A stretch of 64,000 nucleotides of DNA from Notoacmeibacter marinus (GTDB lineage Bacteria; Pseudomonadota; Alphaproteobacteria; Rhizobiales; Rhizobiaceae). This document shows, piece by piece, positions 25,738 to 39,581 of the stretch. The notes under the pieces are model-generated. The model searched no databases. It was given only the letters and a program-made list of their open reading frames with translations, and was not told the origin of the DNA. The position numbers were made by a program, and so were the translations under genes. The first letter of the stretch is position 1; the number at the start of each line of letters is the position of its first letter. The DNA lies in the NCBI RefSeq assembly GCF_002238045.1, contig NZ_NBYO01000002.1, forward strand, positions 682,001 through 746,000, in the 5' to 3' direction.

Positions 25738-26745
25738 ATGTCCCCTCTCGATATTGCGCTGATCGTCCTGGCCGTCCTTGTCTTGCTGACGCTTTACATG
25801 GCGGTGACGATCGTGCCGCAGGGCTACAACTACACGGTGGAGCGCTTCGGGCGGTACACTCGCACCCTCTCGCCGGGCCTGTCGCTGGTGACGCCCTATA
25901 TCGAGCGGATCGGCTCCCGCATGAACATGATGGAGCAGGTGCTCGACATTCCGAGCCAGGAAGTCATCACCCGCGACAATGCGACGGTGATGGTCGATGC
26001 GGTGGCCTTCTACCAGGTGCTGAACGCCAGCGCCGCGTCCTACGAGGTGGCGGGGCTGGAAAATGCGATCCTGAACCTGACCATGACCAATATCCGCTCG
26101 GTCATGGGCAATATGGATCTCGATCAGCTTCTCTCCAATCGCGACGTCATCAACGACCAGCTGCTGCGTGTGGTGGACGAAGCGACTTCGCCATGGGGCG
26201 TGAAGATGACGCGGATCGAGATCAAGGACATCTCGCCGCCAACCGATCTGGTCGAGGCGATGGGCCGGCAGATGAAGGCCGAGCGCCTGAAGCGCGCAGA
26301 AATCCTGGAATCGGAAGGCCGCAAGCAGAGCGCCGTTCTCGAGGCGGAGGGCCGCAAGCAGGCCGAGGTTCTGCAGGCGCAGGGCCGTCGCGACGCCGCC
26401 TTCCTCGATGCCGAGGCGCGGGAGCGCTCCGCCGAAGCCGAAGCGAAGGCGACCGAACTGGTTTCCGTCGCCGTCGCCAATGGCGATGTCGCCGCGCTCA
26501 ACTATTTCGTGGCGCAGAAATACACCGAGGCCGTCACGAATATCGGCAGCGCACCCAATTCCAAACTGATCCTGATGCCGCTGGAGGCCTCTTCGCTGAT
26601 CGGCTCGCTCGGCGGCATCGGGCAACTGGCGCGCGAAGTCTTCGGCGATACGCCGGTAACGCCACCCTCGGAAGCGCCGGCGCCGTCCAGTCAGCCGCCG
26701 CGGTTTCGCGTGCCGCGCTCGGGCCGTTCGCAGGACGAAGCCTGA
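25738..26745 (+). CDS. qmcA: SPFH/Band-7 membrane protein (QmcA-like)
   Basis: 335 aa. One N-terminal transmembrane helix (about 4-24), then the SPFH domain (VPQGYNYTVERFGRYTRTLSPGL... to EIKDISPP) and a long coiled-coil region (about 180-245) with repeated AEGRKQ segments, ending in a Pro/Ser-rich tail. SPFH proteins of this type assemble large membrane-microdomain cages. The NfeD-type gene 35 bp downstream is the usual partner, and the two form an operon. The start ATG is at 25738. Confidence 0.92.
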   Translation: MSPLDIALIVLAVLVLLTLYMAVTIVPQGYNYTVERFGRYTRTLSPGLSLVTPYIERIGSRMNMMEQVLDIPSQEVITRDNATVMVDAVAFYQVLNASAASYEVAGLENAILNLTMTNIRSVMGNMDLDQLLSNRDVINDQLLRVVDEATSPWGVKMTRIEIKDISPPTDLVEAMGRQMKAERLKRAEILESEGRKQSAVLEAEGRKQAEVLQAQGRRDAAFLDAEARERSAEAEAKATELVSVAVANGDVAALNYFVAQKYTEAVTNIGSAPNSKLILMPLEASSLIGSLGGIGQLAREVFGDTPVTPPSEAPAPSSQPPRFRVPRSGRSQDEA

Positions 26746-26780
26746 TGGCGGCCGGGCGACCAATCGGCTAACATGACGCA

Positions 26781-27239
26781 ATGAGTTTTCTGATCGAACA
26801 GCTTGGCGTCTGGCTCTGGATCATCGGCGGTTTCGTTCTGCTTCTGCTGGAACTGCTGATTCCCGGTGTGTTTCTGCTCTGGATCGGTCTGGCGGCGCTG
26901 GCCACCGGCGCTATTGCGCTTGTCGCTATCGGGCCCGCCGCCGACTGGCTGGTCTGGCAGGTGCAGGTGGCGATCTTTCTGGTCCTTTCCGCGGTCTTTA
27001 CGATCACGGGACGCCGCTACGCCAACGCTCCGGGCGACAAGGCAAGCGAAACGCTCAATCGTCGCGGTGATGCGCTGGTCGGACGGACGGCAACGCTGAT
27101 CGAGCCGATCGTCAACGGTCATGGCCGCGCACGGATCGACGATAGTTCCTGGCGGGTGGCCGGACCGGATCTGCCCGCTGGCGCCAAGGTGCGCATTCTA
27201 AGCGCCGCTGAGGGCCATCTGACCGTCGAAGCGGCATGA
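26781..27239 (+). CDS. NfeD-like membrane protein (YbbK type)
   Basis: 152 aa. Three or so transmembrane helices in residues 8-77 (WLWIIGGFVLLLLELL, LWIGLAALATGAIALVAIG, VAIFLVLSAVFTITG), then a small soluble OB-fold domain (GRTATLIEPIVNGHGRARIDD...WRVAGPDLPAGAKVRIL) characteristic of short NfeD proteins. It is the second gene of the pair with the SPFH protein upstream and probably acts with it at the inner membrane. Confidence 0.9.
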   Translation: MSFLIEQLGVWLWIIGGFVLLLLELLIPGVFLLWIGLAALATGAIALVAIGPAADWLVWQVQVAIFLVLSAVFTITGRRYANAPGDKASETLNRRGDALVGRTATLIEPIVNGHGRARIDDSSWRVAGPDLPAGAKVRILSAAEGHLTVEAA

Positions 27240-27350
27240 TACCGCAACCACCTTCGGCAGCGGCGGCAAATCTTTCTTAACCATAGGCGCTTACGGTTCG
27301 TTCACCATTGGCCGGCTTGGGCCGGTTGCCGCCTATGGAGTGCCGACAGC

Positions 27351-29153
27351 GTGCGCACGAAGCGTCCATCAATATTGCGCCGTCATGCCGCCTTCGTGCT
27401 GTCGCTCATCGGCGCGCTTGCGCTGCCGACGCATGCATGGCCGCAGACGGCGAACGATCGGCTCCTGGCGCAGGTCGAACCGCGCGGCTCGCTTCGCGAT
27501 CTTCTGGACGAGCAGCAGCAGCTTATCGACCGGAACCTCCTGGCCAGCGATCCTCTGCCCGATCCGATTGCCGAAGCCGAGCGGCAGCAACGGACCCAGT
27601 CCGAGCTGTTCGATCCCGCGGGTGTGCCGACACCGCGACGCCGCCCCGTATTCGGTTCGACTGGTGAAGACAGGACCTCGACGCCGGATGAAGGTGCGAT
27701 CGCTGCGGGACGTGAAACCGAAGCCCGCCCGGAACGCCCTTCCTTTCGATCGCGGCCGACAGATGCGCAGCAATCGGCGCGGCCCGCCCGCCCTTCGAGA
27801 GCTGCAGATCCAGCCGTCTCGCGCCAGCGCAACGCCGAGGAGCGCCGGGACGAAGAGGAACGCCTCGTCCAGGAAGAGCGCGAACGTGAGCAGGAAGCCC
27901 TTTCCACAGGCGGCATTCGTCAGGGAAGCACCCTTACGCCGGACGCCGAGGACTATGAGCGCGCCCAACCGGTTGGTGCGGCGCTGGCGCAATCGGCAGG
28001 TGAGCGCCGCGACGAAACCGACCCTTACGAGGCCGAGGGCATCCGGTTCGGCAATCTCATTTTGCGCCCCTCCGTCGAGACCGGCATCCGCGTTACCGAC
28101 AATGTCGACCTGACGCCGCAGAAGGAAAGCGCCGTTCTGTCCGAAACGACGCTACGCCTCGAAGCTGAGGCGGACGGCGCGGAAAGCATCGCGACCATCG
28201 ATGGTTTTCTGACCTATGAAAAAGCGCTATCGGGTCCCGATCTCTCCGAACCGGAAGGCGGCGTAGAGGCGGTAGCGAGCTACAATCTGACGCGGGAACT
28301 GCGCCTCAATGGCAGTGTGCGCTACGCGGGCGATTATGAAGGGGCCGAAGCTCCCTATTCACCCGGCGTCTCTTTTACCGAATCCAGTTTCGAACACAGC
28401 TTTGGCAGTACGCTCGGCATCGAGAAATATGCCGGGCCCCTTCGCTACTCGATCACCGGCGAAGCGGACAGAACCGTCTACTCCGATGTCGACACTGCCA
28501 CCGGAACGGTTTCCCAGGACGACCGCAACTCGTCTTTGCTGAATCTTCGGCTGCGCGGCGGTTATGAAATTTCGCCGGCTCTTATACCCTTCGCGGAACT
28601 GGAAGTCGGTCGCCGCTTCTACGACAATGAAGTGGATGCTGATGGTTTCGAGCATTCGGCGGACCGGTATGCGCTGCGCGGCGGCGTCCGGTTCGACCTG
28701 TCGGACAAGCTGAGCGGCGAGATCGCGGTGGGCTATCTGACCGAGCGGCCCGACGATAGCAGGCTGGCCGATGTCGACGGCTGGAGCGTCGAGGGACAGG
28801 TCGCATGGTCGCCCATGCGCGGCACTGACATCACCCTTGGTCTGCGGACCGATGTGGAAGGCGCGACGACACTCGGCGCGTCCGGCTCGCTTCTGCGCGG
28901 CGTTGACCTGACAGTATCGCGCCGTTTGCGGGCCGATCTGGAGCTCTCCGCCGAATTGACAGCAGAACGGCGTGACTATGTGGCCACGGACGATGAGGAT
29001 ACGATCCTTTCGGCCGAAATCGGTGCGACCTACTGGATGAACCGGTCGGCAGCCATTATCGGCAGGCTGGCCCATGAGCGCCAGACAAGCACCCTGCCCG
29101 GTCGCGATTACCGAGCCAACAGCGCCTTCCTCGGCCTGCGTCTTCAGCATTGA
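27351..29153 (+). CDS. Outer-membrane beta-barrel protein (BBP2 type)
   Basis: 600 aa. A signal peptide (cleavage near TQAWPQTA-like end, residue 32) is followed by a 200-residue charged, Arg/Glu-rich disordered segment and a C-terminal barrel domain (about 225-600) built of alternating strands, with FGNLILRPSVETGIRVTDNV at the start of the barrel and a terminal AFLGLRLQH. This layout matches the putative beta-barrel porin family found near polysaccharide-export genes. Start is a GTG at 27351. No polysaccharide genes are in the window. Function unknown. Confidence 0.8.
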   Translation: MRTKRPSILRRHAAFVLSLIGALALPTHAWPQTANDRLLAQVEPRGSLRDLLDEQQQLIDRNLLASDPLPDPIAEAERQQRTQSELFDPAGVPTPRRRPVFGSTGEDRTSTPDEGAIAAGRETEARPERPSFRSRPTDAQQSARPARPSRAADPAVSRQRNAEERRDEEERLVQEEREREQEALSTGGIRQGSTLTPDAEDYERAQPVGAALAQSAGERRDETDPYEAEGIRFGNLILRPSVETGIRVTDNVDLTPQKESAVLSETTLRLEAEADGAESIATIDGFLTYEKALSGPDLSEPEGGVEAVASYNLTRELRLNGSVRYAGDYEGAEAPYSPGVSFTESSFEHSFGSTLGIEKYAGPLRYSITGEADRTVYSDVDTATGTVSQDDRNSSLLNLRLRGGYEISPALIPFAELEVGRRFYDNEVDADGFEHSADRYALRGGVRFDLSDKLSGEIAVGYLTERPDDSRLADVDGWSVEGQVAWSPMRGTDITLGLRTDVEGATTLGASGSLLRGVDLTVSRRLRADLELSAELTAERRDYVATDDEDTILSAEIGATYWMNRSAAIIGRLAHERQTSTLPGRDYRANSAFLGLRLQH

Positions 29154-29204
29154 CAGTCGCATAAGCGCCACAGCGGCGGGCCATTTTCATGCCGTTTTCT
29201 AAGG

Positions 29205-29222
29205 GTATGCAAATTTGCATAC
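29205..29222. promoter_or_regulatory. 18-bp perfect palindrome, likely operator
   Basis: GTATGCAAATTTGCATAC reads the same on both strands. It lies 52 bp after the barrel-protein stop and about 90 bp before the lytic transglycosylase start, in an otherwise gene-free gap, and is AT-rich against its surroundings. A dimeric repressor site is the simplest reading. Confidence 0.5.
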
Positions 29223-29312
29223 GGGTTGGACTGCGCGGATCGATGGTAAACGGTTCCTTAAGTGTAGCGACCCAATATGGGGATGATTGAAATCGACTTG
29301 AGGGTAATGCCG

Positions 29313-30536
29313 ATGCCGTTCCGCCGATTTGCCAGCCGCCTCGCGCGCGGCCTGTCCGTTCTCGCGATTGCCGCAGTGCCGGTTCTCGTCTCCGCGCCAA
29401 GTTATGCGGATGCAGGCTTTCAGCGCTGGATCAAGGATTTCCGCTCCGTTGCGCTCCGCAACGGTATTCGTCCCGCGACCTATGATCTCGCGTTTCGCGG
29501 CGTGACCGATCCGGATCGCGAGGTTCTGCGCAAAGCCAACAATCAGGCCGAGTTCAAGGCTCCGATCTGGCAGTATATCGACAATCAGGTCAATGAAGAC
29601 ACGATCGCCATGGGCAAGGCGATGAAACGCAAATACGGCTCGGTCCTGAGCCGGATCGAAAAGCGTTTCGGCGTGCCGGCTGAAGTCGTTCTGGCCATCT
29701 GGTCGATCGAGAGCCAGTACGGCGAGTATCTGAAGAAGACCGACCGGCTGCACTACGCGCCGCAGGCACTGGCAACCCTGGCCTACGCCGACCGCCGCCG
29801 CGCCAAATTCGCGCGCGGTCAGCTTATTGGCGCGCTGAAGATCCTTCAGTCCGGCAACATCGACCGCCGCCATCTGGCGTCCTCCTGGGCCGGCGCGATG
29901 GGCCACACCCAGTTCATCCCGACCTCCTACCTCGCCTATGCCGTCGATTTCGACGGCGACGGCAGAAAGGACATCTGGAACAGCGTGCCCGATGCCCTTG
30001 CCACCGCCGCCAATCTGCTCAAGCGCAATGGCTGGGAAACCGGTCGGACCTGGGGCTACGAGGTCGTGCTGCCGAAGAACGGCAAGAAGTTCTACGGCGG
30101 TTGGCAGTCTCTGCGGGCCTGGGAACAGGCTGGCATTCGGCGTACACATGGCCGCCAGTTCACGATCAATGACAAAGCCACGTTGAAGGTGCCGGACGGC
30201 CGCAACGGGCCGGCATTCCTTGCAGTCAAGAACTTCCAGGTTCTCAAACGCTACAACAACGCCGACAAATACGCGCTTTCGGTCGCGATCCTGTCCGATC
30301 GCCTCGCTGGCTACGACGAACTCTATGCCGATTGGAACCGGCCGTTCGAGCCGCTTAACTCGCGCGAGAAGCGCGAATTGCAGTCGCATCTGGCCCGCCA
30401 TGGGCTTTACGATGGCGCGATCGACGGCAAGATCGGCGGCGGCACGATGGGGGCGATCACCGCCTTTCAGTCGCGTACTGGCTTGACGGTCAACGGCTTC
30501 CCTTCCATGGAAGTGCTGAACAAACTGCGCCGCTGA
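29313..30536 (+). CDS. Lytic murein transglycosylase (MltB-like)
   Basis: 407 aa. A signal peptide ending near SYADA precedes the SLT_2 (MltB-type) domain, with the catalytic glutamate in AIWSIESQYGEY, then AGAMGHTQFIPTSYLAYAVDFDGDG. A C-terminal PG_binding_1 domain (LQSHLARHGLYDGAIDGKIGGGT) anchors it to peptidoglycan. The ATG at 29313 has GAGGG 8 nt upstream and is preferred over 29307 and 29277. It cleaves glycan strands in the periplasm with formation of anhydromuramyl ends. It is followed after 28 bp by the DUF459 gene, probably in one operon. Confidence 0.9.
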   Translation: MPFRRFASRLARGLSVLAIAAVPVLVSAPSYADAGFQRWIKDFRSVALRNGIRPATYDLAFRGVTDPDREVLRKANNQAEFKAPIWQYIDNQVNEDTIAMGKAMKRKYGSVLSRIEKRFGVPAEVVLAIWSIESQYGEYLKKTDRLHYAPQALATLAYADRRRAKFARGQLIGALKILQSGNIDRRHLASSWAGAMGHTQFIPTSYLAYAVDFDGDGRKDIWNSVPDALATAANLLKRNGWETGRTWGYEVVLPKNGKKFYGGWQSLRAWEQAGIRRTHGRQFTINDKATLKVPDGRNGPAFLAVKNFQVLKRYNNADKYALSVAILSDRLAGYDELYADWNRPFEPLNSREKRELQSHLARHGLYDGAIDGKIGGGTMGAITAFQSRTGLTVNGFPSMEVLNKLRR

Positions 30537-30564
30537 CCTCGTGGTTGGCGGATAGGAGGAGCCG

Positions 30565-31848
30565 ATGAAGCCCGCGCCGATCCGCCGGTCCATATCACCG
30601 ATCGCCCGCCTTCTGATGGCGGGCCTTCTGGGACTGGCCTTCGTCATTGGCGGCGATGGCCTGCTCTTGCCCGGTGATGCGCAGGCGCAGAACTTCTTTT
30701 CCAAAATCTTCGGCCGGGACAAGGACAAGAACGCTGCCCAGACCCGGCAGACCCTTCGCAAGAAACGGGTTCAGCGCGCCAAACCGCGTGCCGTAAAGCG
30801 GCGCAAGGCCGTTCCGAAAAAGCGCAAACCGGTCATCGCCAAGAAACCTGCAAAGCCGCAGCGGCAGACCGTACAGAAGGCGCAAGACGCCAAGAAAGTT
30901 CTCGTCGTCGGGGATTTCATGGCAGGCAATCTGGCCGATGGCCTTTCCGAACGCTTTTCCGACAACCCCGACATTCTCATGGTCGCCCGCGATAATGGCT
31001 CGTCGGGCCTGGTCCGTGACGATTACTACGACTGGCCGACGCAACTGGTCCGGATCGTCGGTGAAGAGAAGCCGGACGTTCTAATCGTCATGGTCGGTGC
31101 GAATGACCGCCAGGCCATGCGCGTCGATGGACGTGCGCGGCAAGTGCGTTCGAGCGAATGGAACGCTGAATATCGCGAGCGTGTGCAGGCCATCGCTGAC
31201 ATTGCCGGTACGGCGGACATTCCGCTCATCTGGGTCGGTCAGCCCTCCTACAAATTCAGTTCGATGAACACCGATATGCTGGCCTTCAACGAGACCTACC
31301 GCACCGTGGTCGAAGCGCAGCAGGACCGCTTCGTCGATGTCTGGTCGGGTTTCGTCGACGAAGATGGCAATTTCGTTTTCACCGGCCCGGATGTGAAGGG
31401 CCAGATGGTGCGCCTGCGCGCCAGCGACGGCATCAACATGACTGCCGCCGGCGACGAGAAGCTGGCATTCTATACGGAGAAGGCGCTGGATGAGGCGCTT
31501 GGCGGCCTGATTTCCGGAGAGCCGGCCCTCGTCACCGCTCCGAGCGAGGGACTGGCCCTGCCCGAGGTGACATCGCTGACGCGGACTCCCGTCTATAAGA
31601 TCGACGATCCCGAGCTGGACGGTGCGGACGCCCTGTTCGACATTCCTGTCGTCGCCGATGGCGAAGATGACGATCTGCCGGTAACGAGCGGCTTGCCGCC
31701 CCGCTCACCAAATGGCCGTGCGGCCGATTTCGGCGGGATAACCAGACTACCGGACGAAGGCCGTGCCGACGGGGCCGATCAACAGGTATCGGTACGACCG
31801 AGCCTTGGCCCGACCGGTTCCTCGACTGAGGCGGTTTCAGCCAACTAA
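30565..31848 (+). CDS. DUF459 SGNH-fold envelope protein
   Basis: 427 aa. An N-terminal signal or anchor (residues 15-42) is followed by a very basic segment (RKKRVQRAKPRAVKRRK..., about 62-95), then a DUF459 domain with SGNH-like layout: KVLVVGDFMAGNLADGL, VLIVMVGANDRQAM and PLIWVGQPSY. The first block reads GDF rather than GDS, so the usual serine nucleophile is not obvious. The C-terminal 90 residues are acidic and low-complexity. It follows the lytic transglycosylase by 28 bp with a good AGGAGG site. An acetyl- or acyl-esterase role on wall or glycan is inference. Confidence 0.82.
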   Translation: MKPAPIRRSISPIARLLMAGLLGLAFVIGGDGLLLPGDAQAQNFFSKIFGRDKDKNAAQTRQTLRKKRVQRAKPRAVKRRKAVPKKRKPVIAKKPAKPQRQTVQKAQDAKKVLVVGDFMAGNLADGLSERFSDNPDILMVARDNGSSGLVRDDYYDWPTQLVRIVGEEKPDVLIVMVGANDRQAMRVDGRARQVRSSEWNAEYRERVQAIADIAGTADIPLIWVGQPSYKFSSMNTDMLAFNETYRTVVEAQQDRFVDVWSGFVDEDGNFVFTGPDVKGQMVRLRASDGINMTAAGDEKLAFYTEKALDEALGGLISGEPALVTAPSEGLALPEVTSLTRTPVYKIDDPELDGADALFDIPVVADGEDDDLPVTSGLPPRSPNGRAADFGGITRLPDEGRADGADQQVSVRPSLGPTGSSTEAVSAN

Positions 31849-31865
31849 ACCAGCAATACAACCCT

Positions 31866-31983
31866 TTAACGCCGATTTAAGAATATTCTTATGTAATCTT
31901 GGGTTGCGTGACTTGGTCTATTCATTGATTTACGTAACGTAAGATTCGAGATGTCCTATTTAACCGAAGAATAACCGAGGTTA
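31866..31983 (+). promoter_or_regulatory. CtrA-box-like site and three palindromes
   Basis: In this AT-rich gap TTAA-N7-TTAA (31866-31880) fits the CtrA binding box. It is followed by three symmetric sequences: AAGAATATTCTT (31879-31890), TTACGT-A-ACGTAA (31930-31942) and TAACC-GA-GGTTA (31972-31983). The last covers the presumed Shine-Dalgarno of the small frame at 31992. The rest of the 385-bp gap (31849-32233), apart from that frame and its terminal hairpin, shows nothing I can identify. Confidence 0.4.
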
Positions 31984-31991
31984 CGAACGAC

Positions 31992-32132
31992 ATGGCCAGA
32001 CGCATTCATCTCGGGTTCGGCATTTTGAAGATCAAGACAATCTGGGAGTTGCGAGGGTTCGAGCGGCGCGGCGAAATTCCGGTCTGGTCGATCGGGAATG
32101 CCTATTTCTGCTGGCATTCCAGGTTCCGTTAA
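31992..32132 (+). CDS. Possible 46-aa basic small protein
   Basis: ATG at 31992 with GAGG about 10 nt upstream opens 46 codons to TAA at 32130-32132. The peptide starts MARRIHLGFGILKIKTIWEL and ends WHSRFR; it is basic with several Trp. No family is recognised. The 3' end holds a perfect GGAATGCC/GGCATTCC hairpin (32095-32120), and a CtrA-like box and palindromes lie upstream. It is convergent with gltD. It could be a regulated small gene or a chance frame. Confidence 0.3.
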   Translation: MARRIHLGFGILKIKTIWELRGFERRGEIPVWSIGNAYFCWHSRFR

Positions 32133-32233
32133 CAGATGCAAGGTCCCGGAACTTTCTCTCTCTACCTCTGCCCTCCCGCACATATCCCTACGACGATTTC
32201 TGATAATCCAATCGTGATCGAGAGCGCTGCGCC

Positions 32234-33691
32234 TTAGCGCGGCAGGAGACTTTCGCCCATCAACGATTCATCGATAGCCCGCGCCGCCTGCCGACCTTCG
32301 CGGATCGCCCAAACGACCAGGCTCTGGCCGCGGCGAACGTCACCGGCAACGAAGAGCTTGTCGATATTGGTGCGATAGTCGCGATCGTTGCCGACCACGT
32401 TGACCGAACCGCGCCGGTCGGTGTTGGTCGTCAGACGCTCGCCGAGATCGGATAGGACGCCCTGCTGCGACGGGCCGGCGAAACCGATGGCAATGAAGGC
32501 GAGATCGGCCGGAATAACGAACTCGGTGCCCTCGATCGGGTTGCGCTTTTCATCGACCTTGGCGACCTTGACGCCGGTCAGGCGGCCATCCTCGCCCACG
32601 AAGGAGATCGTCGCCACCTGAAACTCCCGCTCGGCGCCTTCGGCCTGGCTGGAGGAGGTCCGCATCTTCGTCGCCCAATAGGGCCAGACGGTCAGCTTGT
32701 CTTCCTTCTCCGGCGGCTGCGGGCGGATATCGAGCTGGGTGACGCGCGTGGCGCCCTGGCGGAAGGATGTGCCGACGCAATCCGACGCCGTATCGCCGCC
32801 ACCCACGACGACGACACGCTTGCCGCCCGCGCTGACTTCATGATCGAGCGCCCAGGCGACCGATTGCGGGTCTTCCCGGCCGACGCGGCGGTTCTGTTGA
32901 ACCAGAAACGGCATGGCATCGTAGACGCCATCGAAATCGGCGCCCGGAATGCCTGCTGCGCGCGGCGTTTCGGATCCACCGCAGAACAGAACGGAATCGT
33001 ATTCTTCGATCAGCGAATCGACGGAGCGGTCAACGCCCACCTCCACATCGCAGTGGAAGGTCACGCCTTCGCCTTCCATCTGGGTCACGCGCCGGTCGAT
33101 CAGATGCTTTTCCATCTTGAAGTCGGGAATGCCGTAGCGCAGCAGCCCGCCCGGCTTGCTCTCGCGTTCGAACAGATCGACCTTGTGGCCAGCACGCGCA
33201 AGCTGCTGGGCGGCGGAGAGCCCCGCCGGGCCGGAACCGATAATGGCAACGCGCTTGCCGGTCTGCTTCTCAGCCGGACGCGGGCGGATATAGCCGGTCT
33301 CATAGGCCTTGTCGGCAATGGCCTGCTCGATCGTCTTGATGGCGACCGGCACGTCTTCGAGGTTGAGCGTGCAGGCTTCCTCGCAGGGCGCCGGGCAGAT
33401 GCGACCGGTGAACTCCGGAAAATTGTTGGTGGAGAAGAGATTGACGATCGCCTCTTCCCACTGCTCGTTATAGATCAGATCGTTCCAGTCCGGGATCTGG
33501 TTGTGGATCGGACAGCCGGTCGGGCCGTGGCAGAAGGGAATGCCGCAATCCATGCAGCGGGCGGCCTGCTTGCGCACCTCGCCCTCTTCCATCGGAATGG
33601 TGAATTCCTTGAAATGGCGAATGCGGTCGGATGCCGGCTGATATTTCGGCTCCTGCCGGTCGATCTCAAGGAACCCCGTGACCTTGCCCAT
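32234..33691 (-). CDS. gltD: Glutamate synthase small (beta) subunit
   Basis: 485 aa. NADPH-oxidising flavoprotein that passes electrons to GltB for glutamate formation. The N-terminal cysteine clusters [16 protein letters not shown] and CPAPCEEAC bind two 4Fe-4S centres; a FAD Rossmann motif ([19 protein letters not shown]) and an NADPH motif ([13 protein letters not shown]) follow. Start ATG at 33691; an open extension to 33766 is not conserved. It is downstream of gltB and separated from it by the YbjQ-family gene, all in one direction. Confidence 0.96.
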   Translation of the reverse strand: MGKVTGFLEIDRQEPKYQPASDRIRHFKEFTIPMEEGEVRKQAARCMDCGIPFCHGPTGCPIHNQIPDWNDLIYNEQWEEAIVNLFSTNNFPEFTGRICPAPCEEACTLNLEDVPVAIKTIEQAIADKAYETGYIRPRPAEKQTGKRVAIIGSGPAGLSAAQQLARAGHKVDLFERESKPGGLLRYGIPDFKMEKHLIDRRVTQMEGEGVTFHCDVEVGVDRSVDSLIEEYDSVLFCGGSETPRAAGIPGADFDGVYDAMPFLVQQNRRVGREDPQSVAWALDHEVSAGGKRVVVVGGGDTASDCVGTSFRQGATRVTQLDIRPQPPEKEDKLTVWPYWATKMRTSSSQAEGAEREFQVATISFVGEDGRLTGVKVAKVDEKRNPIEGTEFVIPADLAFIAIGFAGPSQQGVLSDLGERLTTNTDRRGSVNVVGNDRDYRTNIDKLFVAGDVRRGQSLVVWAIREGRQAARAIDESLMGESLLPR

Positions 33692-33803
33692 AGGTATCCA
33701 ACCCCTGTCTTCCGCGCGCCATCCGCGCTCGCGCGCCTTGTAGCGCACACCATCATCGTTCTTCAATGTCGCGAAAGCGGCTTTGCCCCCGCAAGAGAGA
33801 CGA

Positions 33804-34129
33804 CTATTCCAGCGTCACCGCCGTGCCCGACGCCACCACCATCAGCATGGAAGACGACCCATTGCCCGAGGTGATGTTCTCATAATCCAGATCGACGCCG
33901 ACGACGGCATTGCCGCCGAGGCGCTGCGCCTCGTCGCCCATTTCGCCAAGCGCCAGTTCGCGGCCCTGTCGCAGGCTCTTCTCGTAGGAGCCAGACCGCC
34001 CGCCCACAATATCGCGGATCGATGCAAAGAAGTCGCGGAAGACATTGGTGCCGAGAATGGCTTCGCCCGTCACGACGCCGTGATAGGCGACGATGCGGCG
34101 GCCTTCGACATTAGGTGTGGTCGTGATGA

Positions 34130-34133
<4 letters not shown>
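33804..34133 (-). CDS. YbjQ/UPF0145 family protein
   Basis: 109 aa. Matches the UPF0145 (YbjQ) family over full length: [45 protein letters not shown] and [19 protein letters not shown]. The ATG (34133-34131) overlaps the gltB stop as ATGA, so it is translationally coupled; an open frame extends upstream into gltB. The family is described as a possible heavy-metal-binding pentameric fold but its function is unknown. Its place between gltB and gltD suggests coregulation with ammonia assimilation. Confidence 0.88.
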
Positions 34134-38815
<4,682 letters not shown>

Positions 38816-38916
38816 CGCCCTACCTCCGTCATGCCCGCATACTGGGCGAATATCACCATATATTAGACCAAGCGAAGGCTTTTTCATCGACCGCCCTGAA
38901 TCTGGGCGTTGTCGCG

Positions 38917-38989
38917 AAAAAACCGGCCGGAAAATCGCGCCAGCCGGTCGTCAGAACCCCCGTCGGATAAGACAGCATTGCTGTCCTAT
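38917..38989 (-). ncRNA. Hairpin plus terminator upstream of gltB (sRNA or attenuator)
   Basis: Minus strand, 5' to 3': ATAGGACAGC-AAT-GCTGTCTTAT hairpin (38989-38967, one G-U pair), an 18-nt linker, then ACCGGC/GCCGGT (38948-38943 and 38927-38922) and a run of six T. This is a compact 73-nt unit. A promoter fits exactly upstream. It either terminates early transcription of gltB, whose start is 100 bp further on, or is an independent sRNA; TAATAT near 38861 could be a separate gltB promoter. No known family was recognised. Confidence 0.55.
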
Positions 38990-38994
38990 TTGAA

Positions 38995-39023
38995 TTTATC
39001 GCACAATTGCGTGACAGCTTCAA
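38995..39023 (-). promoter_or_regulatory. Sigma-70-like promoter for the gltB leader RNA
   Basis: TTGAAG (39023-39018) and GATAAA (39000-38995) are 17 nt apart on the minus strand, putting the start at about 38989, the first base of the hairpin. Confidence 0.5.
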
Positions 39024-39058
39024 GCGCCGGCATAGGCAAGGCTACGCGGGCGACAAAC

Positions 39059-39087
39059 AAAAAGGGCGGCGCAAAATGGCGCCGCCC
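39059..39087 (-). terminator. Rho-independent terminator of hsp20
   Basis: GGGCGGCGC (39064-39072) and GCGCCGCCC (39079-39087) form a perfect 9-bp stem with a 6-nt loop. On the minus strand it is followed by TTTTTGTTTG, about 27 bp after the hsp20 stop. Confidence 0.88.
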
Positions 39088-39113
39088 CTTCAGAATGCAG
39101 TTGTTTCAGACGC

Positions 39114-39581
39114 TTATTCGGCCTGACCTTCGATCTGCGGCGCCGCGGTCTCCTTGGCGGAGCCGATTGCGATACGGCGCGGCTTCATCTCTTCCGGCAC
39201 GTTCCGCTTCAGATCGATATGCAGAAGGCCGTTCTTCAGGCCGGCCGCCGTGACTTCGACGTGATCGGCCAGCTGGAAGCGGCGCTCGAACGCGCGGGTC
39301 GCGATACCGCGATGCAGGAACTGGCGCTCTTCGCCGTCCTCATCCTCGGCCTTCGCAGCCTTGACCGTCAGCACATTGCGATGCGCCTCGACGGACAGTT
39401 CGTCTTCTTCGAAGCCGGCGACCGCCATCGTGATCCGATAGGCATCTTCTGCCGTCCGCTCGATATTATAAGGCGGGTAGGACGGTGTGTTCTCCGGCTG
39501 AGCAAGACTGTCCAGCAGCGTGAACATACGGTCGAAGCCGACCGTGGAACGGTAGAGAGGGGAAAAATCGACATGACGCAT
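39114..39581 (-). CDS. Small heat-shock protein Hsp20 (IbpA type)
   Basis: 155 aa ATP-independent holdase chaperone. The alpha-crystallin domain (about residues 38-130) includes PPYNIERTAEDAYRITMAVAGF and the terminal strand GLLHIDLKRNVPEE; the C-terminal IAI-type motif (PRRIAIG) serves oligomer assembly. It is a single-gene unit with its own terminator. Upstream lie a ROSE-type RNA thermometer and a sigma-32-like promoter, so both transcription and translation should be heat-induced. Confidence 0.95.
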   Translation of the reverse strand: MRHVDFSPLYRSTVGFDRMFTLLDSLAQPENTPSYPPYNIERTAEDAYRITMAVAGFEEDELSVEAHRNVLTVKAAKAEDEDGEERQFLHRGIATRAFERRFQLADHVEVTAAGLKNGLLHIDLKRNVPEEMKPRRIAIGSAKETAAPQIEGQAE

